This document shows, piece after piece, positions 38,095 to 48,564 of a stretch of DNA of 64,000 bases; position 1 is the stretch's first letter; every line of letters starts with the position of its first letter. Origin of the DNA: an uncultured Thermomicrobium sp. (GTDB taxonomy: Bacteria; Chloroflexota; Chloroflexia; Thermomicrobiales; Thermomicrobiaceae); assembly GCA_938028665.1 (NCBI GenBank), contig CALIMB010000020.1, forward strand, positions 53,235 through 117,234. The letters are read 5' to 3'. The position numbers and the translations under genes were made by a program. The notes beneath the pieces are model-generated. The model ran no database searches. It saw only the letters and a list, made by a program, of their open reading frames with translations, and had not been told where the DNA came from.

Positions 38095-39305
38095 CAACGG
38101 CCATCCAGCGGGCTCGGAGCCTTCCGGACGAGCGGGGACGATTTGGGGAATTTGGCGGGATCTACGCGCCGGTAACCTTACTGCCGGCAATCGAGGAGCT
38201 CATTGCCGCCTATGAAGACGCGCGACGCGATGCATCCTTCCAGGTGGAGTTCAAGCGCCTCTTGCGCGAGTTTGTCGGTCGACCAACACCACTGTACTAC
38301 GCAGCAAGTCTGACCGAGAAGGTTGGTGGTGCGAGGATCTTCCTCAAGCGTGAGGACCTGGCACATACTGGAGCACACAAGATCAACAACGCAGTTGGCC
38401 AGGGGCTGCTTGCCAAGCGAATGGGCAAGCCACGAGTGATTGCAGAGACTGGTGCAGGGCAACACGGCGTGGCGACCGCAACAGTCTGTGCCATGCTCGG
38501 TCTGGAGTGTGTGGTCTACATGGGCGAGCTCGATGTGCAGCGGCAATCGCTGAATGTCTTCCGGATGAAATTGTTGGGGGCGGAAGTTCGCCCAGTGCGC
38601 TCCGGTAGTCGAACGCTCAAAGATGCGATGAATGAAGCGATCCGCGACTGGGTGACGAACGTCAGGACGACTTACTACCTTGTTGGTTCAGTGGCAGGAA
38701 TGCACCCCTACCCGATGATGGTGCGTGACTTCCAAGCAGTGATCGGGCATGAGACGCGGGAGCAAATCGTTGCTGCTACTGGACGTCTGCCGGATGCTGT
38801 GGTTGCGTGTGTGGGTGGAGGCTCCAACGCCATCGGGATTTTCTCGGGATTCCTGGAGGACGAGACGGTCGAACTGCACGGCGCTGAGGCGGCAGGTGAG
38901 GGGCTGGAGACTGGCCGACATGCGGCGAGCCTCACCGCTGGACGCGTTGGTGTGCTGCATGGCTCGCGCTCGTTTGTGCTGCAGGACGAAGACGGGCAGA
39001 TCCTCGAGGCGCATAGTATCGCCGCCGGATTGGACTATCCGGGCGTAGGACCGGAACATGCATACCTGAAGACCACTGGACGTGCTCAGTACCATGCGAT
39101 CACGGATGCGGAGGCACTTGAAGCGTTTCAGCTTCTGTGCCGAACAGAGGGAATTATCCCAGCTTTAGAATCGGCACATGCAATTGCGCTGGCCGTGCGG
39201 CTTGCGCGCCAGCGGCCGCGCGACCAGATCATCGTCGTCAATCTTTCTGGACGCGGTGATAAGGACATGCACACCGTGGCCAGTGCCCTGGGGGTGACAC
39301 TGTGA
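38091..39305 (+). CDS. trpB: Tryptophan synthase beta chain
   Basis: TrpB condenses indole with serine using pyridoxal phosphate. The 404-residue protein is of the common TrpB1 type. The PLP lysine lies in [13 protein letters not shown], the phosphate loop is [10 protein letters not shown], and EDLAHTGAH and [11 protein letters not shown] are also present. It works in complex with TrpA, whose gene overlaps it by four bases. Confidence 0.97.
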   Translation: MTTAIQRARSLPDERGRFGEFGGIYAPVTLLPAIEELIAAYEDARRDASFQVEFKRLLREFVGRPTPLYYAASLTEKVGGARIFLKREDLAHTGAHKINNAVGQGLLAKRMGKPRVIAETGAGQHGVATATVCAMLGLECVVYMGELDVQRQSLNVFRMKLLGAEVRPVRSGSRTLKDAMNEAIRDWVTNVRTTYYLVGSVAGMHPYPMMVRDFQAVIGHETREQIVAATGRLPDAVVACVGGGSNAIGIFSGFLEDETVELHGAEAAGEGLETGRHAASLTAGRVGVLHGSRSFVLQDEDGQILEAHSIAAGLDYPGVGPEHAYLKTTGRAQYHAITDAEALEAFQLLCRTEGIIPALESAHAIALAVRLARQRPRDQIIVVNLSGRGDKDMHTVASALGVTL

Positions 39306-40135
39306 CGGGTCGGCCGACGAGAATCGACGAAACCTTTGCGCGCTTGCGGGCTGGTCGGGAGCTTGGCTTCATACCCTATCTCACGATTGGATATCCGGAT
39401 CGGGAGAGCGCGCTCAAACTCGTACCGGCGCTGGTCCGTGGGGGTGCCTGCGCAGTAGAACTCGGAATCCCGTTCTCCGATCCGCTTGCGGATGGAGCCA
39501 CAATCCAGCGTGCGAGCCAGGTCGCCTTGCAGAATGGGGTAACAGTGCAGTACTGTCTTGAGACTGCAGCTCGCCTACGGGAGCAAGGCATTGACGTCCC
39601 TCTGATCTTCATGGGATACTTCAATCCACTGCTCCAGTACGGTCTGGAGCGGTTTGTGTGTACCTGCGTCGAAGTCGGCGTCGACGGTGTGATCGTGCCC
39701 GATCTGCCACCAAACGAGAGCGATGAACTGTACACACTGTGCCGGGAGTCTGGACGCGACTTGATCTTTATGGTCGCACCGACGAGCACGGACCGTCATC
39801 TGCACGAGGTGGCTGCACGTGCGAGCGGCTTCATCTATTGCGTGTCGCTGACCGGCGTCACCGGGGCACGCCATCGGCTCCCCGAAGAGCTGCCCGTCTT
39901 CTTGCAGCGCGTCCGTGCGGTGACCGAGCTCCCGCTCGCACTCGGGTTCGGGATCTCCCGTCCGGAACACGTCGCTGAGGTGCGTGACCTGGTCGATGCG
40001 GTAGTTGTGGGAAGTGCGTTGCTCGATCGTCTCTCGTCGGTGTCATTGGCAGAACAGGCTTCAACTGCAGAGGAGTTCATCAGGTGGTTGCGCAGCGGGG
40101 CCGAAGCGTCGGCAACTGCCGGAGAGGGATCCTAG
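39302..40135 (+). CDS. trpA: Tryptophan synthase alpha chain
   Basis: TrpA cleaves indole-3-glycerol phosphate and channels indole to TrpB. The 277-residue TIM-barrel protein has [18 protein letters not shown] with the catalytic glutamate, and [15 protein letters not shown] with the catalytic aspartate. The phosphate-binding [11 protein letters not shown] follows. The GTG start overlaps the trpB stop. The next gene, aroH, begins six bases after its stop. Confidence 0.96.
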   Translation: MTGRPTRIDETFARLRAGRELGFIPYLTIGYPDRESALKLVPALVRGGACAVELGIPFSDPLADGATIQRASQVALQNGVTVQYCLETAARLREQGIDVPLIFMGYFNPLLQYGLERFVCTCVEVGVDGVIVPDLPPNESDELYTLCRESGRDLIFMVAPTSTDRHLHEVAARASGFIYCVSLTGVTGARHRLPEELPVFLQRVRAVTELPLALGFGISRPEHVAEVRDLVDAVVVGSALLDRLSSVSLAEQASTAEEFIRWLRSGAEASATAGEGS

Positions 40136-40141
40136 GGAGCA

Positions 40142-40558
40142 ATGCTGCTCTGTCGCGGGATTCGCGGGGCAACAACAGTTGACAGCAATACTGCTGAGGC
40201 GATCGTGAGCGCTACTCGCGAGCTGCTCCTTGCACTGGTTGAGGCGAATCAGATCGAACCGGATCAGATCGCAAGCATTATTTTCACAACGACCTGCGAT
40301 CTCAATGCGACGTTTCCAGCCGTGGCTGCGCGGCAACTTGGCTGGGTGCATGTACCGCTCCTCTGTGCGCATGAGATGGACGTCCCCGGGGCACCGCGTG
40401 GCGTAGTACGGGTGCTGATGCACGTCAATACTGAGAAGTCCCCACGCGAGATCCGGCATGTCTACCTGCGGGGGGCTCGCGTCCTCCGACCGGAGTTTGG
40501 CCACGAGTCAGTTCTGCTTGGCGAAGATCGCAAAGGAGTGGGAGGGACGGAGCGATGA
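40142..40558 (+). CDS. aroH: Chorismate mutase, AroH type
   Basis: AroH rearranges chorismate to prephenate, the entry to Phe and Tyr. The 138-residue protein is of the Bacillus AroH (trimeric) class: [18 protein letters not shown] at the start, then [28 protein letters not shown] and [13 protein letters not shown]. No regulatory domain is present. It lies six bases after trpA and overlaps aroF in ATGA, so it is controlled with the trp genes although its product leads away from tryptophan. Confidence 0.95.
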   Translation: MLLCRGIRGATTVDSNTAEAIVSATRELLLALVEANQIEPDQIASIIFTTTCDLNATFPAVAARQLGWVHVPLLCAHEMDVPGAPRGVVRVLMHVNTEKSPREIRHVYLRGARVLRPEFGHESVLLGEDRKGVGGTER

Positions 40559-41613
40559 TCGTAGTCATGCAACCGGGTGCAACGCATGAGCAAATTCAGG
40601 CTGTTATCGATCGTGTCGCAGAGTTCGGGTTCCAGACCAAACTTGCACCTGGTGCGGAGCGGATGGTCATCGGTGTGGTGGGCTCACCACTGCCGGATAC
40701 CCTCAAAGAGGCACTCGAGCGGTTGCCCGGCGTCGAAGAAGTCATTCGTGTTAGCAAGCGCTACAAGCTAGTCAGCCGTGAGTTCTACCCACTGGATACG
40801 GTCATCCAAGTGCGTGACGTGACAATTGGTGGTAGCGAGATTGTGGTCATCGCGGGGCCATGCTCGGTGGAGAATGAGCGGCAGATCATCGAGACGGCGC
40901 AGGCTGTGAAGGCGGCCGGAGCAAGCATGCTCCGCGGCGGAGCGTTCAAGCCGCGCACCTCGCCCTATGAGTTCCGTGGTCTGGGGGAACAAGGCCTGAA
41001 GTTGCTCGCAAAGGCTCGCGAAGAGACAGGACTCCCCATTGTGACCGAAGTACTGAGCCCACAGCACGTCGACCTGGTAGCGGAATATGCCGATGTACTT
41101 CAGATCGGGGCCCGCAATTGCCAGAATTACCTCTTGCTCGAGGCGGTTGGGCAGACGAAGAAGCCGGTGCTGCTCAAGCGCGGGATGTCTGTGCAGATCG
41201 AAGAGTGGCTCCTCGCAGCAGAGTATGTCGTTGCGCAGGGGAATGAGCAGGTGATCCTCTGCGAGCGAGGTATCCGCACCTTTGAGACATTCACACGCAA
41301 CACGCTCGATCTGAACGCGGTTCCAGCCATCAAGCATTTGAGTCATCTGCCCATTATTGTCGATCCAAGCCATGGGACAGGCCGCTGGTTCCTTGTCCCA
41401 CCAATGATGCTCGCCGCAATCGCTGCCGGGGCCGACGGGCTAATCGTCGAAGTGCACCCCAACCCCGATCATGCGCTCTCCGATGGTGCACAATCACTCA
41501 CGCCAGAGAACTTCGCTGCAGTGATGCCGAAACTTGCGGCCGTCGCTCGCGCGGTTGGACGCAGCATGCGCGGCGTCACGGCAACGGAGCCGAGCCTGTC
41601 GCCAGCCGACTGA
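40555..41613 (+). CDS. aroF: 3-deoxy-7-phosphoheptulonate (DAHP) synthase, type I-beta
   Basis: This enzyme condenses PEP and erythrose 4-phosphate, the first step of the shikimate pathway. The 352-residue protein has an N-terminal ferredoxin-like regulatory domain (residues 1-70, [20 protein letters not shown]), then the KDO8P-synthase-like barrel. Barrel blocks are [50 protein letters not shown] and [11 protein letters not shown]. The regulatory domain is known in Thermotoga to bind Tyr; here the effector is unknown. It overlaps aroH by four bases. Confidence 0.96.
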   Translation: MIVVMQPGATHEQIQAVIDRVAEFGFQTKLAPGAERMVIGVVGSPLPDTLKEALERLPGVEEVIRVSKRYKLVSREFYPLDTVIQVRDVTIGGSEIVVIAGPCSVENERQIIETAQAVKAAGASMLRGGAFKPRTSPYEFRGLGEQGLKLLAKAREETGLPIVTEVLSPQHVDLVAEYADVLQIGARNCQNYLLLEAVGQTKKPVLLKRGMSVQIEEWLLAAEYVVAQGNEQVILCERGIRTFETFTRNTLDLNAVPAIKHLSHLPIIVDPSHGTGRWFLVPPMMLAAIAAGADGLIVEVHPNPDHALSDGAQSLTPENFAAVMPKLAAVARAVGRSMRGVTATEPSLSPAD

Positions 41614-41624
41614 GGGAGCCAAGG

Positions 41625-42278
41625 ATGACCGATGCCGAGATCGATCGTCTGCTGGCTGGTCTCCGCTTTGGGGCAGACGGTCTTGTACCGCTGATTGTCC
41701 AAGATGTCTCGACAGGCCAGATACGGATGATCGGGTACGCCAACGGCGAGGCTATCCGGCGGACGCTCGAGACGGGGCGTGTGCACTTCTGGAGTCGGAG
41801 TCGACAGCGTCTCTGGATGAAAGGGGAAACCTCTGGGAACGTGCTGGAGCTCGTGGAACTGCGTGCGGACTGTGACGGAGATGCGCTTCTGGCACGCGTG
41901 CGACCGCACGGCCCGACTTGCCACACTGGACGGCTCAGCTGTTTCGATACGCCACCACTTGTCCAGCGTGACACTATCCCTGTCACGGCGGCGATCCTCG
42001 ATGAGGTAGCTGGCGTCATTGCGGCGCGAGCATCTCAACCACAACCTGGATCCTATACAACGGCGCTCCTGAGTGCCGGGGTGGACCGTATCGCGCGCAA
42101 GATTGGAGAAGAGGCAGCCGAGGTGATTGTGGCGGCCAAGAATGGTGAAGCAGAGCCGCTTGCTCGAGAAGCCGCCGATCTTCTCTACCATCTGCTGGTC
42201 TTACTTCAGGCGTGTGGGGTGCCGGCCGAAGCCGTATGGCGTGAACTCCGCGAACGTCGCGGTTATTCTTCGCCGTAG
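41625..42278 (+). CDS. hisIE: HisIE: phosphoribosyl-AMP cyclohydrolase / phosphoribosyl-ATP pyrophosphatase
   Basis: This fused enzyme carries out steps two and three of histidine synthesis. The HisI half (about 1-120) has MIGYANGEAIRRTLETGRVH, WSRSRQRLWMKGETSGN and the zinc/metal motif ADCDGDALLARV...GPTCHTG. The HisE half (about 121-217) has SYTTALLSAGVDRIARKIGE and EEAAEVIVAAKN...EAADLLYHLLVLL. It is the last gene of the trp operon, 11 bases after aroF, and ends inside the 3' end of rimM by 16 bases. No other his gene is in the window. Confidence 0.95.
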   Translation: MTDAEIDRLLAGLRFGADGLVPLIVQDVSTGQIRMIGYANGEAIRRTLETGRVHFWSRSRQRLWMKGETSGNVLELVELRADCDGDALLARVRPHGPTCHTGRLSCFDTPPLVQRDTIPVTAAILDEVAGVIAARASQPQPGSYTTALLSAGVDRIARKIGEEAAEVIVAAKNGEAEPLAREAADLLYHLLVLLQACGVPAEAVWRELRERRGYSSP

Positions 42279-42835
42279 TAGCGTGGTGGGCGAACGACCA
42301 TACGCTGGTGTTCGAGATCGATCTCGAGGATAACCGAACGGATTGCGGGAAGCAGAAGTTCAGTGCCGTCTGGAGACTGAACTACATAGACATCGTTCGC
42401 GCCGGTCTCGAGGATCTCGACGACGGCCCCCAGATAGTGACCGTCCTCATCGACGACATGCAGCCCGAGGATTTCAAACTGGTAGTACTCGTCTTCTGCG
42501 AGCGGCGCCGCCTGACTGCGGTCGATCCGCACGACAGCGCCGCGCAACGCTTCCGCATCATTTCGTGTCACGACCCCTTCGAGCTGCAGCAGGGCGATGT
42601 CGCCTTGGAGCTGGGCCCGAAGGAGACGACGTGGAGTTGGATCGTCGTCGAGATAGACATGAGTGAGCGCGGGAATGCGTTCCGGGAAATGCGTCCAGAT
42701 GCGCATCTTGAGCGCCCCACGGACACCGTGAGCGCCAATAATGCGACCGATCGACAGGCGCTGCGGCGGCTCGATGCGCTCAGGCGCTTGAGGATGGTTG
42801 GGGTTCGACTTGGTCATCAATCGTGAGACTGGCAT
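42263..42835 (-). CDS. rimM: Ribosome maturation factor RimM
   Basis: RimM helps assemble the 30S head by binding uS19. The 190-residue protein has the N-terminal block IGRIIGAHGVRGALKMRIWT, a PRC-barrel region with EDEYYQFEILGLHVVDEDG, and ends LLLPAIRSVILEID followed by MVVRPP. I prefer the ATG at 42835 because AGGGGGT lies just upstream; ATG 42817 has no ribosome binding site. Either way the start lies inside khpA. The product end overlaps hisIE by 16 bases tail to tail. Confidence 0.94.
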   Translation of the reverse strand: MPVSRLMTKSNPNHPQAPERIEPPQRLSIGRIIGAHGVRGALKMRIWTHFPERIPALTHVYLDDDPTPRRLLRAQLQGDIALLQLEGVVTRNDAEALRGAVVRIDRSQAAPLAEDEYYQFEILGLHVVDEDGHYLGAVVEILETGANDVYVVQSPDGTELLLPAIRSVILEIDLEHQRMVVRPPRYYGEE

Positions 42836-43127
42836 GCACCCCCTGCCGGACGGCTGCGATGCTCAGCATGGTGCGGATGGCACGGGCGATTCGACCTTCT
42901 CGTCCGATCACTTTGCCAAGCTGGTCGTGTGGCACCGATAGGCGCAGGATGATAGCACGGCCGCGGCGCCGCGTACGAATCTGAATAGCATCGGGATCCT
43001 CAACGAGCTGTCCGGCAATATAGCGAACAAGCGTCGCCAAGCGCTGCATCGCCAGTTCAGGATCGAGCGGCAATCGATCCCGGCGATACGGACGTTGTGG
43101 CGGTCGAGAGGTGTCGCGGCGTTGCAC
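42780..43127 (-). CDS. khpA: KH-domain RNA-binding protein KhpA
   Basis: KhpA is a small RNA-binding protein usually found between rpsP and rimM. The 115-residue product has a basic N-terminal stretch of about 20 residues that is longer than usual, then the KH domain with VPHDQLGKVIGREGRIARA, which carries the GxxG loop (GREG). The start is GTG with AGGGG upstream. It is translated between rpsP (12-base gap) and rimM (overlap). Confidence 0.9.
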   Translation of the reverse strand: MQRRDTSRPPQRPYRRDRLPLDPELAMQRLATLVRYIAGQLVEDPDAIQIRTRRRGRAIILRLSVPHDQLGKVIGREGRIARAIRTMLSIAAVRQGVHASLTIDDQVEPQPSSSA

Positions 43128-43139
43128 GCTTCACGCCCC

Positions 43140-43439
43140 TCACGCGTCGGGCTGCTGTGCACCTGCTTTGGACTGTTGTCCCTCGCCGTGTTGGCGTGGT
43201 GGAAGCACACCAGCACGAACAAGCAATGCGCGCACAGTGTCGGTCGGTTGAGCACCGTGCTCCAACCACCACCGAGCCCGTTCGACGTTTACCTCGAGGG
43301 TGTAGGGATCGGTGCGGGGATTGTAGTACCCAATGACTTCAACGAACCGACCGTCGCGTGGCCAGCGCGCTTCAGCAGCCACAATGCGATAATGCGGTTG
43401 CTTCTTTTTCCCCATCCGGCGCAAACGCAGCTTGATCAT
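43140..43439 (-). CDS. rpsP: Ribosomal protein bS16
   Basis: bS16 is a structural protein of the small ribosomal subunit. The 99-residue protein starts [20 protein letters not shown] and has the family block [20 protein letters not shown], with a short Gln/Gly-rich tail. It is the first gene of the reverse operon rpsP-khpA-rimM. ffh, which often precedes it, and trmD-rplS, which often follow, are not in this window. Confidence 0.97.
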   Translation of the reverse strand: MIKLRLRRMGKKKQPHYRIVAAEARWPRDGRFVEVIGYYNPRTDPYTLEVNVERARWWLEHGAQPTDTVRALLVRAGVLPPRQHGEGQQSKAGAQQPDA

Positions 43440-43905
43440 CGTCGAATTGCTCCACCCTCCGTTGCTTCAGACCCGATCTTCGAGCGAACATACAGGATCG
43501 GCAGGCCGATCCCTAAGAAGCAACTGTAGCAGCTTTCGCAGAATGGCGTCAACGCTCTCATGCACTATCAGCAAAGGGTCGTGTGGTGCGCCGTGCGAAG
43601 ATCCACCGACTATGCCCAGCTTATCCTGCTTCTCTTCTCCCAAACTGTGGGCATTGGCAAAAGAGCAGAAGTGCCGTCGCCCGGCTGGTACGCGGTAGCG
43701 TCGACGCTGACTTCGGTTGTCTCCGGCTGTTGATTGAGGCGACTTTGACAGAAATTAGCGTCGTATGAGCCAACCGTCTTCACCGATCCAGAGAGGTTGC
43801 CGATGATCGGCCGGGCTGGCACACTGTCGCCATCTGGGATAGGCTGCCAGCAGTCCTTCCGGTGCGCTGGCGTGTAGATGGCAATCACAGAGCGGAGTGC
43901 TGCGC
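43440..43905. other. Divergent intergenic region rpsP/lon with an inverted repeat
   Basis: No credible gene is visible in these 466 bases. GGATCGGC (43495-43502) and GCCGATCC (43505-43512) form a perfect 8-base inverted repeat with a 2-base centre, about 56 bases upstream of rpsP. TTGACA at 43745-43750 points toward lon but has no -10 at normal spacing. I see no CIRCE or HAIR heat-shock element. Confidence 0.5.
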
Positions 43906-46329
43906 ATGGCGAGTGTGAGCCGTGCCGATATGTATGCGTCGCGTTATCCACTGCTGATGCTGCAAAGCACGGTCCTGTTCCCGGGGAATGCTGTTACTCT
44001 TGCCATCGGGCGAGCAGAAGCCTTCCGTGCGGTGGAGCTCGCGCGTCAGCAATCGGCTGCCCTCGTCGTGGTGGTCTACGCCGATGGACGTCGTGGTGAT
44101 CAGCTCGCGGACCGGATTGGAACGCTTGCCCGCATTGCTGAGGTCCAGCTCCAAGCTGGCCAAAGACTGCAGGTTCGCCTGGAGGGGCTCCGCCGCGTTC
44201 GGTTGCTCGCCGTCGACCTGGCAGGCGCTGCTCCGCAGGCACGCGTAGAACAGCTTCTCCCGACGCTCACGCCAGCCGCATTTGCCGCAGTCGAGCGTGT
44301 GCGTGCGCTCGTTGGCGAGCTTGAGCGGCAGCTCGGAGTGCCAGACAACGAGACAGTCCGAGCGCTTGAGGCAACCGACGACCCTGATCGGTTCGCAGAT
44401 CTCTTGGCTACGCAACTCGTCCGTGATCTCCCATACCGGCAATGCCTCCTCGAGCTGGTCAATCCGCTCGAGCGGCTCGAACAACTTGCCGGTCTGATAG
44501 AGCGGGAGTTGGCCCGCCGGCGGCCTGTTGCCCAGTCACCAGGATCCGCAGCGCCGGTAGCAAGTCGACCCAGCACCGAGCCAACGACTCTGCTCGACGA
44601 GGCCAATGAAGCGCGCGAGGAAGCTGAACGGTTGCGTCGTCGGCTAACGGAGTGTGGTGCGCCCCCAGTAGTTGTCGAGCGGATCGAGCAGGAGATCGAC
44701 CGTCTGCTGCGTATGCCACCGTCTACAGCAGAGGCCACCGTCGCCCGCACCTATATCGAGACCGTTCTCAGCATTCCCTGGGCGGTCGAGACACCAGACA
44801 CGGTGGAACTCGCCCGAGCACGCGCGATCCTCGAGCGTGACCACTTTGGGCTCGAGCAAGTGAAGGAGCGGTTACTGGACTATCTCGCGGTGCGTGCCTT
44901 GACCGGGGAGCAGAGCGGAGGCGGAACGGTTCTCTGTTTCGTCGGACCGCCGGGTGTCGGGAAAACAAGTCTGGCGCGCTCGATCGCTGAGGCGCTTGGG
45001 CGCCGGTTTGTGACAGTCAGTCTCGGTGGCGTACGAGATGAGGCAGAGATTCGCGGTCATCGTCGAACCTATCTCGGCGCCTATCCTGGCCGTATCGTTG
45101 AAGCACTCCGGCGTGCTAGAGCACGTAACCCGGTGATCTTACTCGATGAGCTCGATAAACTTGCGACAGACTACCGCGGTGATCCGGCGGCTGCACTGCT
45201 TGAAGTTCTTGATCCGGAGCAGAATCGGCATTTTGTTGATCATTATCTTGATGTGCCGGTTGATCTCTCGCGGGTGCTGTTCATTGCCACGGCCAACTCC
45301 TTGGCGCCGTTACCACGTCCACTCCGGGATCGGTTAGAAGCGATTGTCATCGAGGGGTACACAGAAGACGAAAAGCGGGAGATCGGGCGTCGTCATCTTC
45401 TGCCACGGCAACTTGCGGTGCATGGGCTTCCCGAGTGCGCGCTGGAGTTGACCGATGCGGCATGGCACGAGCTAATCCGCGGATACACGCGTGAGGCGGG
45501 CGTCCGCGAGCTGGAGCGGCAGCTTGCAGCACTCTGTCGGAAGGTGGCGCGGGAGATTATCGAGCGAGGCCGGAACACAAATGAGAGCCTACCACGTCGG
45601 CGGGTAACGGTGGCAGTTTTGCGTCGTTATCTCGGACCAGCCCCCTATCGAGAATTGGGGATCTCCCCAGAGCCACAAGTCGGTGTCGCCTATGGCCTTG
45701 GGGCGACCCCACTTGGTGGAACACTCGTTCCCGTCGAGGTACTGGCGATGCCGGGGCGCGGTCAGCTCCAGGTGACGGGGCAGGCTGGCGAGGTGCTGCA
45801 GGAATCGGCCCGTGCCGCGTTGAGTTGGGTGCGGGCACATGCAGGTCAGTTTGGGCTTGCACCAGACTTTGCCGAGCGAATGGATCTTCACGTGCACCTT
45901 CCGGAGGGGGCATTACCAAAAGATGGACCATCAGCTGGCCTTGCGTTGGTCGTCGCGCTCGTATCGGCGTTGACGGGGTGTCCGGTCCGGAGCGATCTTG
46001 CGGTGACCGGAGAGATTACCCTGCGCGGCCGCGTGTTACCGGTTGGTGGCCTGCGCCAGAAAGTGCTTGCAGCACAACAAGCTGGTCTTGGAGGACTGCT
46101 TGCCCCTGCTGGGAATCGGGCAGAGGCCACTCGTTTCCCTGCAACGATCACACGACAGCTCACGCTGCATTGGGTCGAGACGGTGGAGCAGGCGCTGGAG
46201 CTCATGCTCTTGGCTCCTGCCGGGCAAGTGTCTCCGGAGACGTCGTTCGCCTCTAGTACGGTAGGGGGAAAGATGGCCCAGAGCGCGGATTCGGTTGAAG
46301 CGAGCGGTACTTCGGATCCTCGTGAATGA
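43906..46329 (+). CDS. lon: ATP-dependent protease Lon
   Basis: Lon degrades misfolded and regulatory proteins in the cytoplasm. ATG 43906 with CGGAG eight bases upstream gives 807 residues; an in-frame GTG at 43897 is less likely. The N-terminal LAN domain (about 10-200) is followed by a coiled stretch. The AAA+ domain has Walker A GPPGVGKT from residue 347 and LLDELDKL as Walker B. The protease domain has the dyad Ser676 in PKDGPSAGLAL and Lys719 in LRQKVLAA, with the 43-residue spacing seen in E. coli Lon. It ends with a 40-residue Ser-rich tail of low complexity. Confidence 0.96.
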   Translation: MASVSRADMYASRYPLLMLQSTVLFPGNAVTLAIGRAEAFRAVELARQQSAALVVVVYADGRRGDQLADRIGTLARIAEVQLQAGQRLQVRLEGLRRVRLLAVDLAGAAPQARVEQLLPTLTPAAFAAVERVRALVGELERQLGVPDNETVRALEATDDPDRFADLLATQLVRDLPYRQCLLELVNPLERLEQLAGLIERELARRRPVAQSPGSAAPVASRPSTEPTTLLDEANEAREEAERLRRRLTECGAPPVVVERIEQEIDRLLRMPPSTAEATVARTYIETVLSIPWAVETPDTVELARARAILERDHFGLEQVKERLLDYLAVRALTGEQSGGGTVLCFVGPPGVGKTSLARSIAEALGRRFVTVSLGGVRDEAEIRGHRRTYLGAYPGRIVEALRRARARNPVILLDELDKLATDYRGDPAAALLEVLDPEQNRHFVDHYLDVPVDLSRVLFIATANSLAPLPRPLRDRLEAIVIEGYTEDEKREIGRRHLLPRQLAVHGLPECALELTDAAWHELIRGYTREAGVRELERQLAALCRKVAREIIERGRNTNESLPRRRVTVAVLRRYLGPAPYRELGISPEPQVGVAYGLGATPLGGTLVPVEVLAMPGRGQLQVTGQAGEVLQESARAALSWVRAHAGQFGLAPDFAERMDLHVHLPEGALPKDGPSAGLALVVALVSALTGCPVRSDLAVTGEITLRGRVLPVGGLRQKVLAAQQAGLGGLLAPAGNRAEATRFPATITRQLTLHWVETVEQALELMLLAPAGQVSPETSFASSTVGGKMAQSADSVEASGTSDPRE

Positions 46330-46483
46330 CTGATGAGATGTCCGGAGGCGTGTGTCTGACTTCAAAAGTGCGCGCCTCTCCAAGCGAGGATCCCGACGGA
46401 GCCGAGTCTCTGCAGATTTGTGTAGAGTGGATGTGTTTGTACCTTCGTATCCTCCCTAAGGAGTGGACAGGAGAGGGGCAGGT

Positions 46484-47371
46484 ATGCGCATCGGGCTTGT
46501 CTTCCCCCAGACGGAAATCGGAACCGATCCGAACGTCATTCGCGAGTACGCGCAAGCTGCCGAGGAACTCGGATATAGCCATCTTCTCACGTACGAGCAT
46601 GTGGTTGGCGTCGATCTTGCACACTATCCGGGATGGAGAGGACCATACCATGCTGGGCACCAGTTTCATGAGCCGTTTGTGCTGTTTGGCTACCTTGCGG
46701 CGATAACACAGCGGCTCGAACTTGTGACAGGCGTGGTTGTCCTGCCACAACGGCAGACAGTCCTGGTGGCCAAGCAGGCAGCGGAGGTCGACGTTCTTTC
46801 TGGCGGTCGCTTACGGCTGGGTGTTGGAGTCGGTTGGAACGAGGCGGAGTACATCGCCCTGGGCATGGATTTTCACACGCGGGGACGTCGCGAGGAAGAA
46901 CAGATCGAAGTTCTGCGTCTGCTCTGGACGCAGCCGATCGTCTGTTACGAGGGGCGCTGGCATCGCCTGCCTGCCGTTGGCCTTAACCCGCTTCCCGTGC
47001 AGCGCCCCATCCCGATCTGGCTGGGTGGTATGTCGGAGGCCGCGCGGCGGCGTGCAGCCAAGCTCGCGGACGGTTGGATGCCGCAGTGGCGTCCGACACC
47101 TGAGCTCCGTGCCATGGTTGAAGAGCTCCGAGAGTGGATAGCAACAACGGGGCGTGACCCAGCAGGCTTCGGGATCGAGGGAAGGCTCACGCTCGCACAA
47201 GTACCGCGTACCGAGTGGCTGCGGGATATTGAAGCGTGGCGTGAGCTTGGGGCAACGCATCTCTGCATCAATACCATGGGACTCGGTCTGTCCTCGCCGC
47301 GTGCGCATATTGCGCTAATCCAGGAATTTGCAAGCCTGCTCGGTCTCCCCGGGACGTCACGTTCCGGCTGA
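46484..47371 (+). CDS. F420-type LLM class oxidoreductase
   Basis: The 295-residue protein belongs to the bacterial luciferase-like monooxygenase superfamily, in the F420-dependent subgroup. Supporting blocks are MRIGLVFPQTEIG, the VVVLPQRQTVLVAKQAAEVD stretch, LSGGRLRLGVGVGWNEAEY and PIPIWLGGMSEAARRRAAKLADGW. ATG 46484 follows GAGAGGGGC. F420 use is inferred from the family. The substrate is unknown. It stands alone, between lon and a gene-free region. Confidence 0.88.
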   Translation: MRIGLVFPQTEIGTDPNVIREYAQAAEELGYSHLLTYEHVVGVDLAHYPGWRGPYHAGHQFHEPFVLFGYLAAITQRLELVTGVVVLPQRQTVLVAKQAAEVDVLSGGRLRLGVGVGWNEAEYIALGMDFHTRGRREEEQIEVLRLLWTQPIVCYEGRWHRLPAVGLNPLPVQRPIPIWLGGMSEAARRRAAKLADGWMPQWRPTPELRAMVEELREWIATTGRDPAGFGIEGRLTLAQVPRTEWLRDIEAWRELGATHLCINTMGLGLSSPRAHIALIQEFASLLGLPGTSRSG

Positions 47372-47433
47372 GCCACCAGCACGTGGGGACAGTGCAATAC
47401 ACTCGGTGTTGAGTACACTTGCCGATCAGTCCT

Positions 47434-47453
47434 GCCGGGCAAAACCGGCTTTT
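47434..47453 (+). terminator. Probable terminator after the LLM oxidoreductase
   Basis: GCCGG (47434-47438) and CCGGC (47445-47449) form a short stem around GCAAAA, followed by TTTTG. It is 63 bases after the stop codon. A second hairpin, CCCGTGGC (47465-47472) with GCCATGGG (47480-47487, one G-T pair), follows it. Confidence 0.55.
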
Positions 47454-48564
47454 GTGTAAGGATACCCGTGGCCCTTGAAGCCATGGGGGCGGCTCTGCTC
47501 ATCCGGCTGACTGCTTCTGACGATTGGACACCGTCTCCGTTCCGTAAAGAAACAATCCCAATTTGCGTCCCTAAGGTCGCGGTGGAGAAAAGCAGAGTCG
47601 CGCGCTCATTCTGGTGACGATGAATCGTAAAGACAGCGGTCTCCTCGGTGCGTAGCTACCGCATTTCACAGACCGGGTCTATGGGGGAGGTGATTTGCGA
47701 GCGGGGTGGGACAAGCACTCGAACTAGGACGGCGAAAAGTCGTGGGTGTGCTACTTGTGCATGCTCTCGAGACCGAGAGACAGTTCATGCCTCCAGAGGG
47801 TTGTAGTTAGCTGCTGTGCTCGTATCGTGACCAATGGTGTTGTTGCCATCGGACGGGGGAGCATTCAGTGTCTGTGCCTGCGACGCACGGAGCAGTTGGT
47901 GCGCCGCGTCGGATCGCGGTGGCTAGTGTGACCTGGATCAGTTAAGCTGAGGCATTGGGAGTAGACTTTTTCGCGCAGCGGTTCTGGCGAGAAGCAGGTA
48001 GCGATCCCCGTGGTCAGCTCTCGAACATGACATCGAGACAGGGCATGTGCAGGATGCTCTTGCTCGCCGATCAGACGCGTGCTGATACGCTGATTGATCG
48101 TGCGATATTTCATGCGTTCTGGAGCAGGCGTCATCCTGGTATGCAGAGATCCGGTGCTGATCCATCCTCAGGATGTTGTTAGAGGTCATCGAATGCGCTC
48201 GGTGCGTGTGGCTGCACGCGGCGTAAAGGCGTTCACGTGCTTCCTTCGTTTCTCGCGTAGCTCAGCAGGTCAGCGCCTCCTTTGGTGCCCATTGGCACCG
48301 TGGGCCACACTGCTGCTCGGCTCTCAAATGAGCTGTGACGCTGCAGCTCTGCACTGAGGTTGTGTGGAGTTGTTTTCGCAGACGTTGCACGGCGCAATTC
48401 GTCTTCTCATGTCCGCTGACACTGCGCTTCTGCAGATTGTGAAGCGGACGCTGTTCGCCTCCCGTCTTGTGAGGGGGCTTGTGATATTGATAAGGGTTCC
48501 ACTGAGAGTTGAGCTAGCTATTGGTCGGTTCGCCAGCGTGTCCGCGGCATGGTAGTACTGAGAA

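Noticed and set aside
43610..43951. Reverse 113-codon frame between rpsP and lon
   Set aside because: It runs into the lon start region on the opposite strand and shows no protein family features.
48250..48330. tRNA-like stretch GTAGCTCAGCAGG
   Set aside because: The D-arm like piece has no pairing 3' half, no anticodon stem and no T-arm (GTTCRAnYC), so it is not a tRNA.
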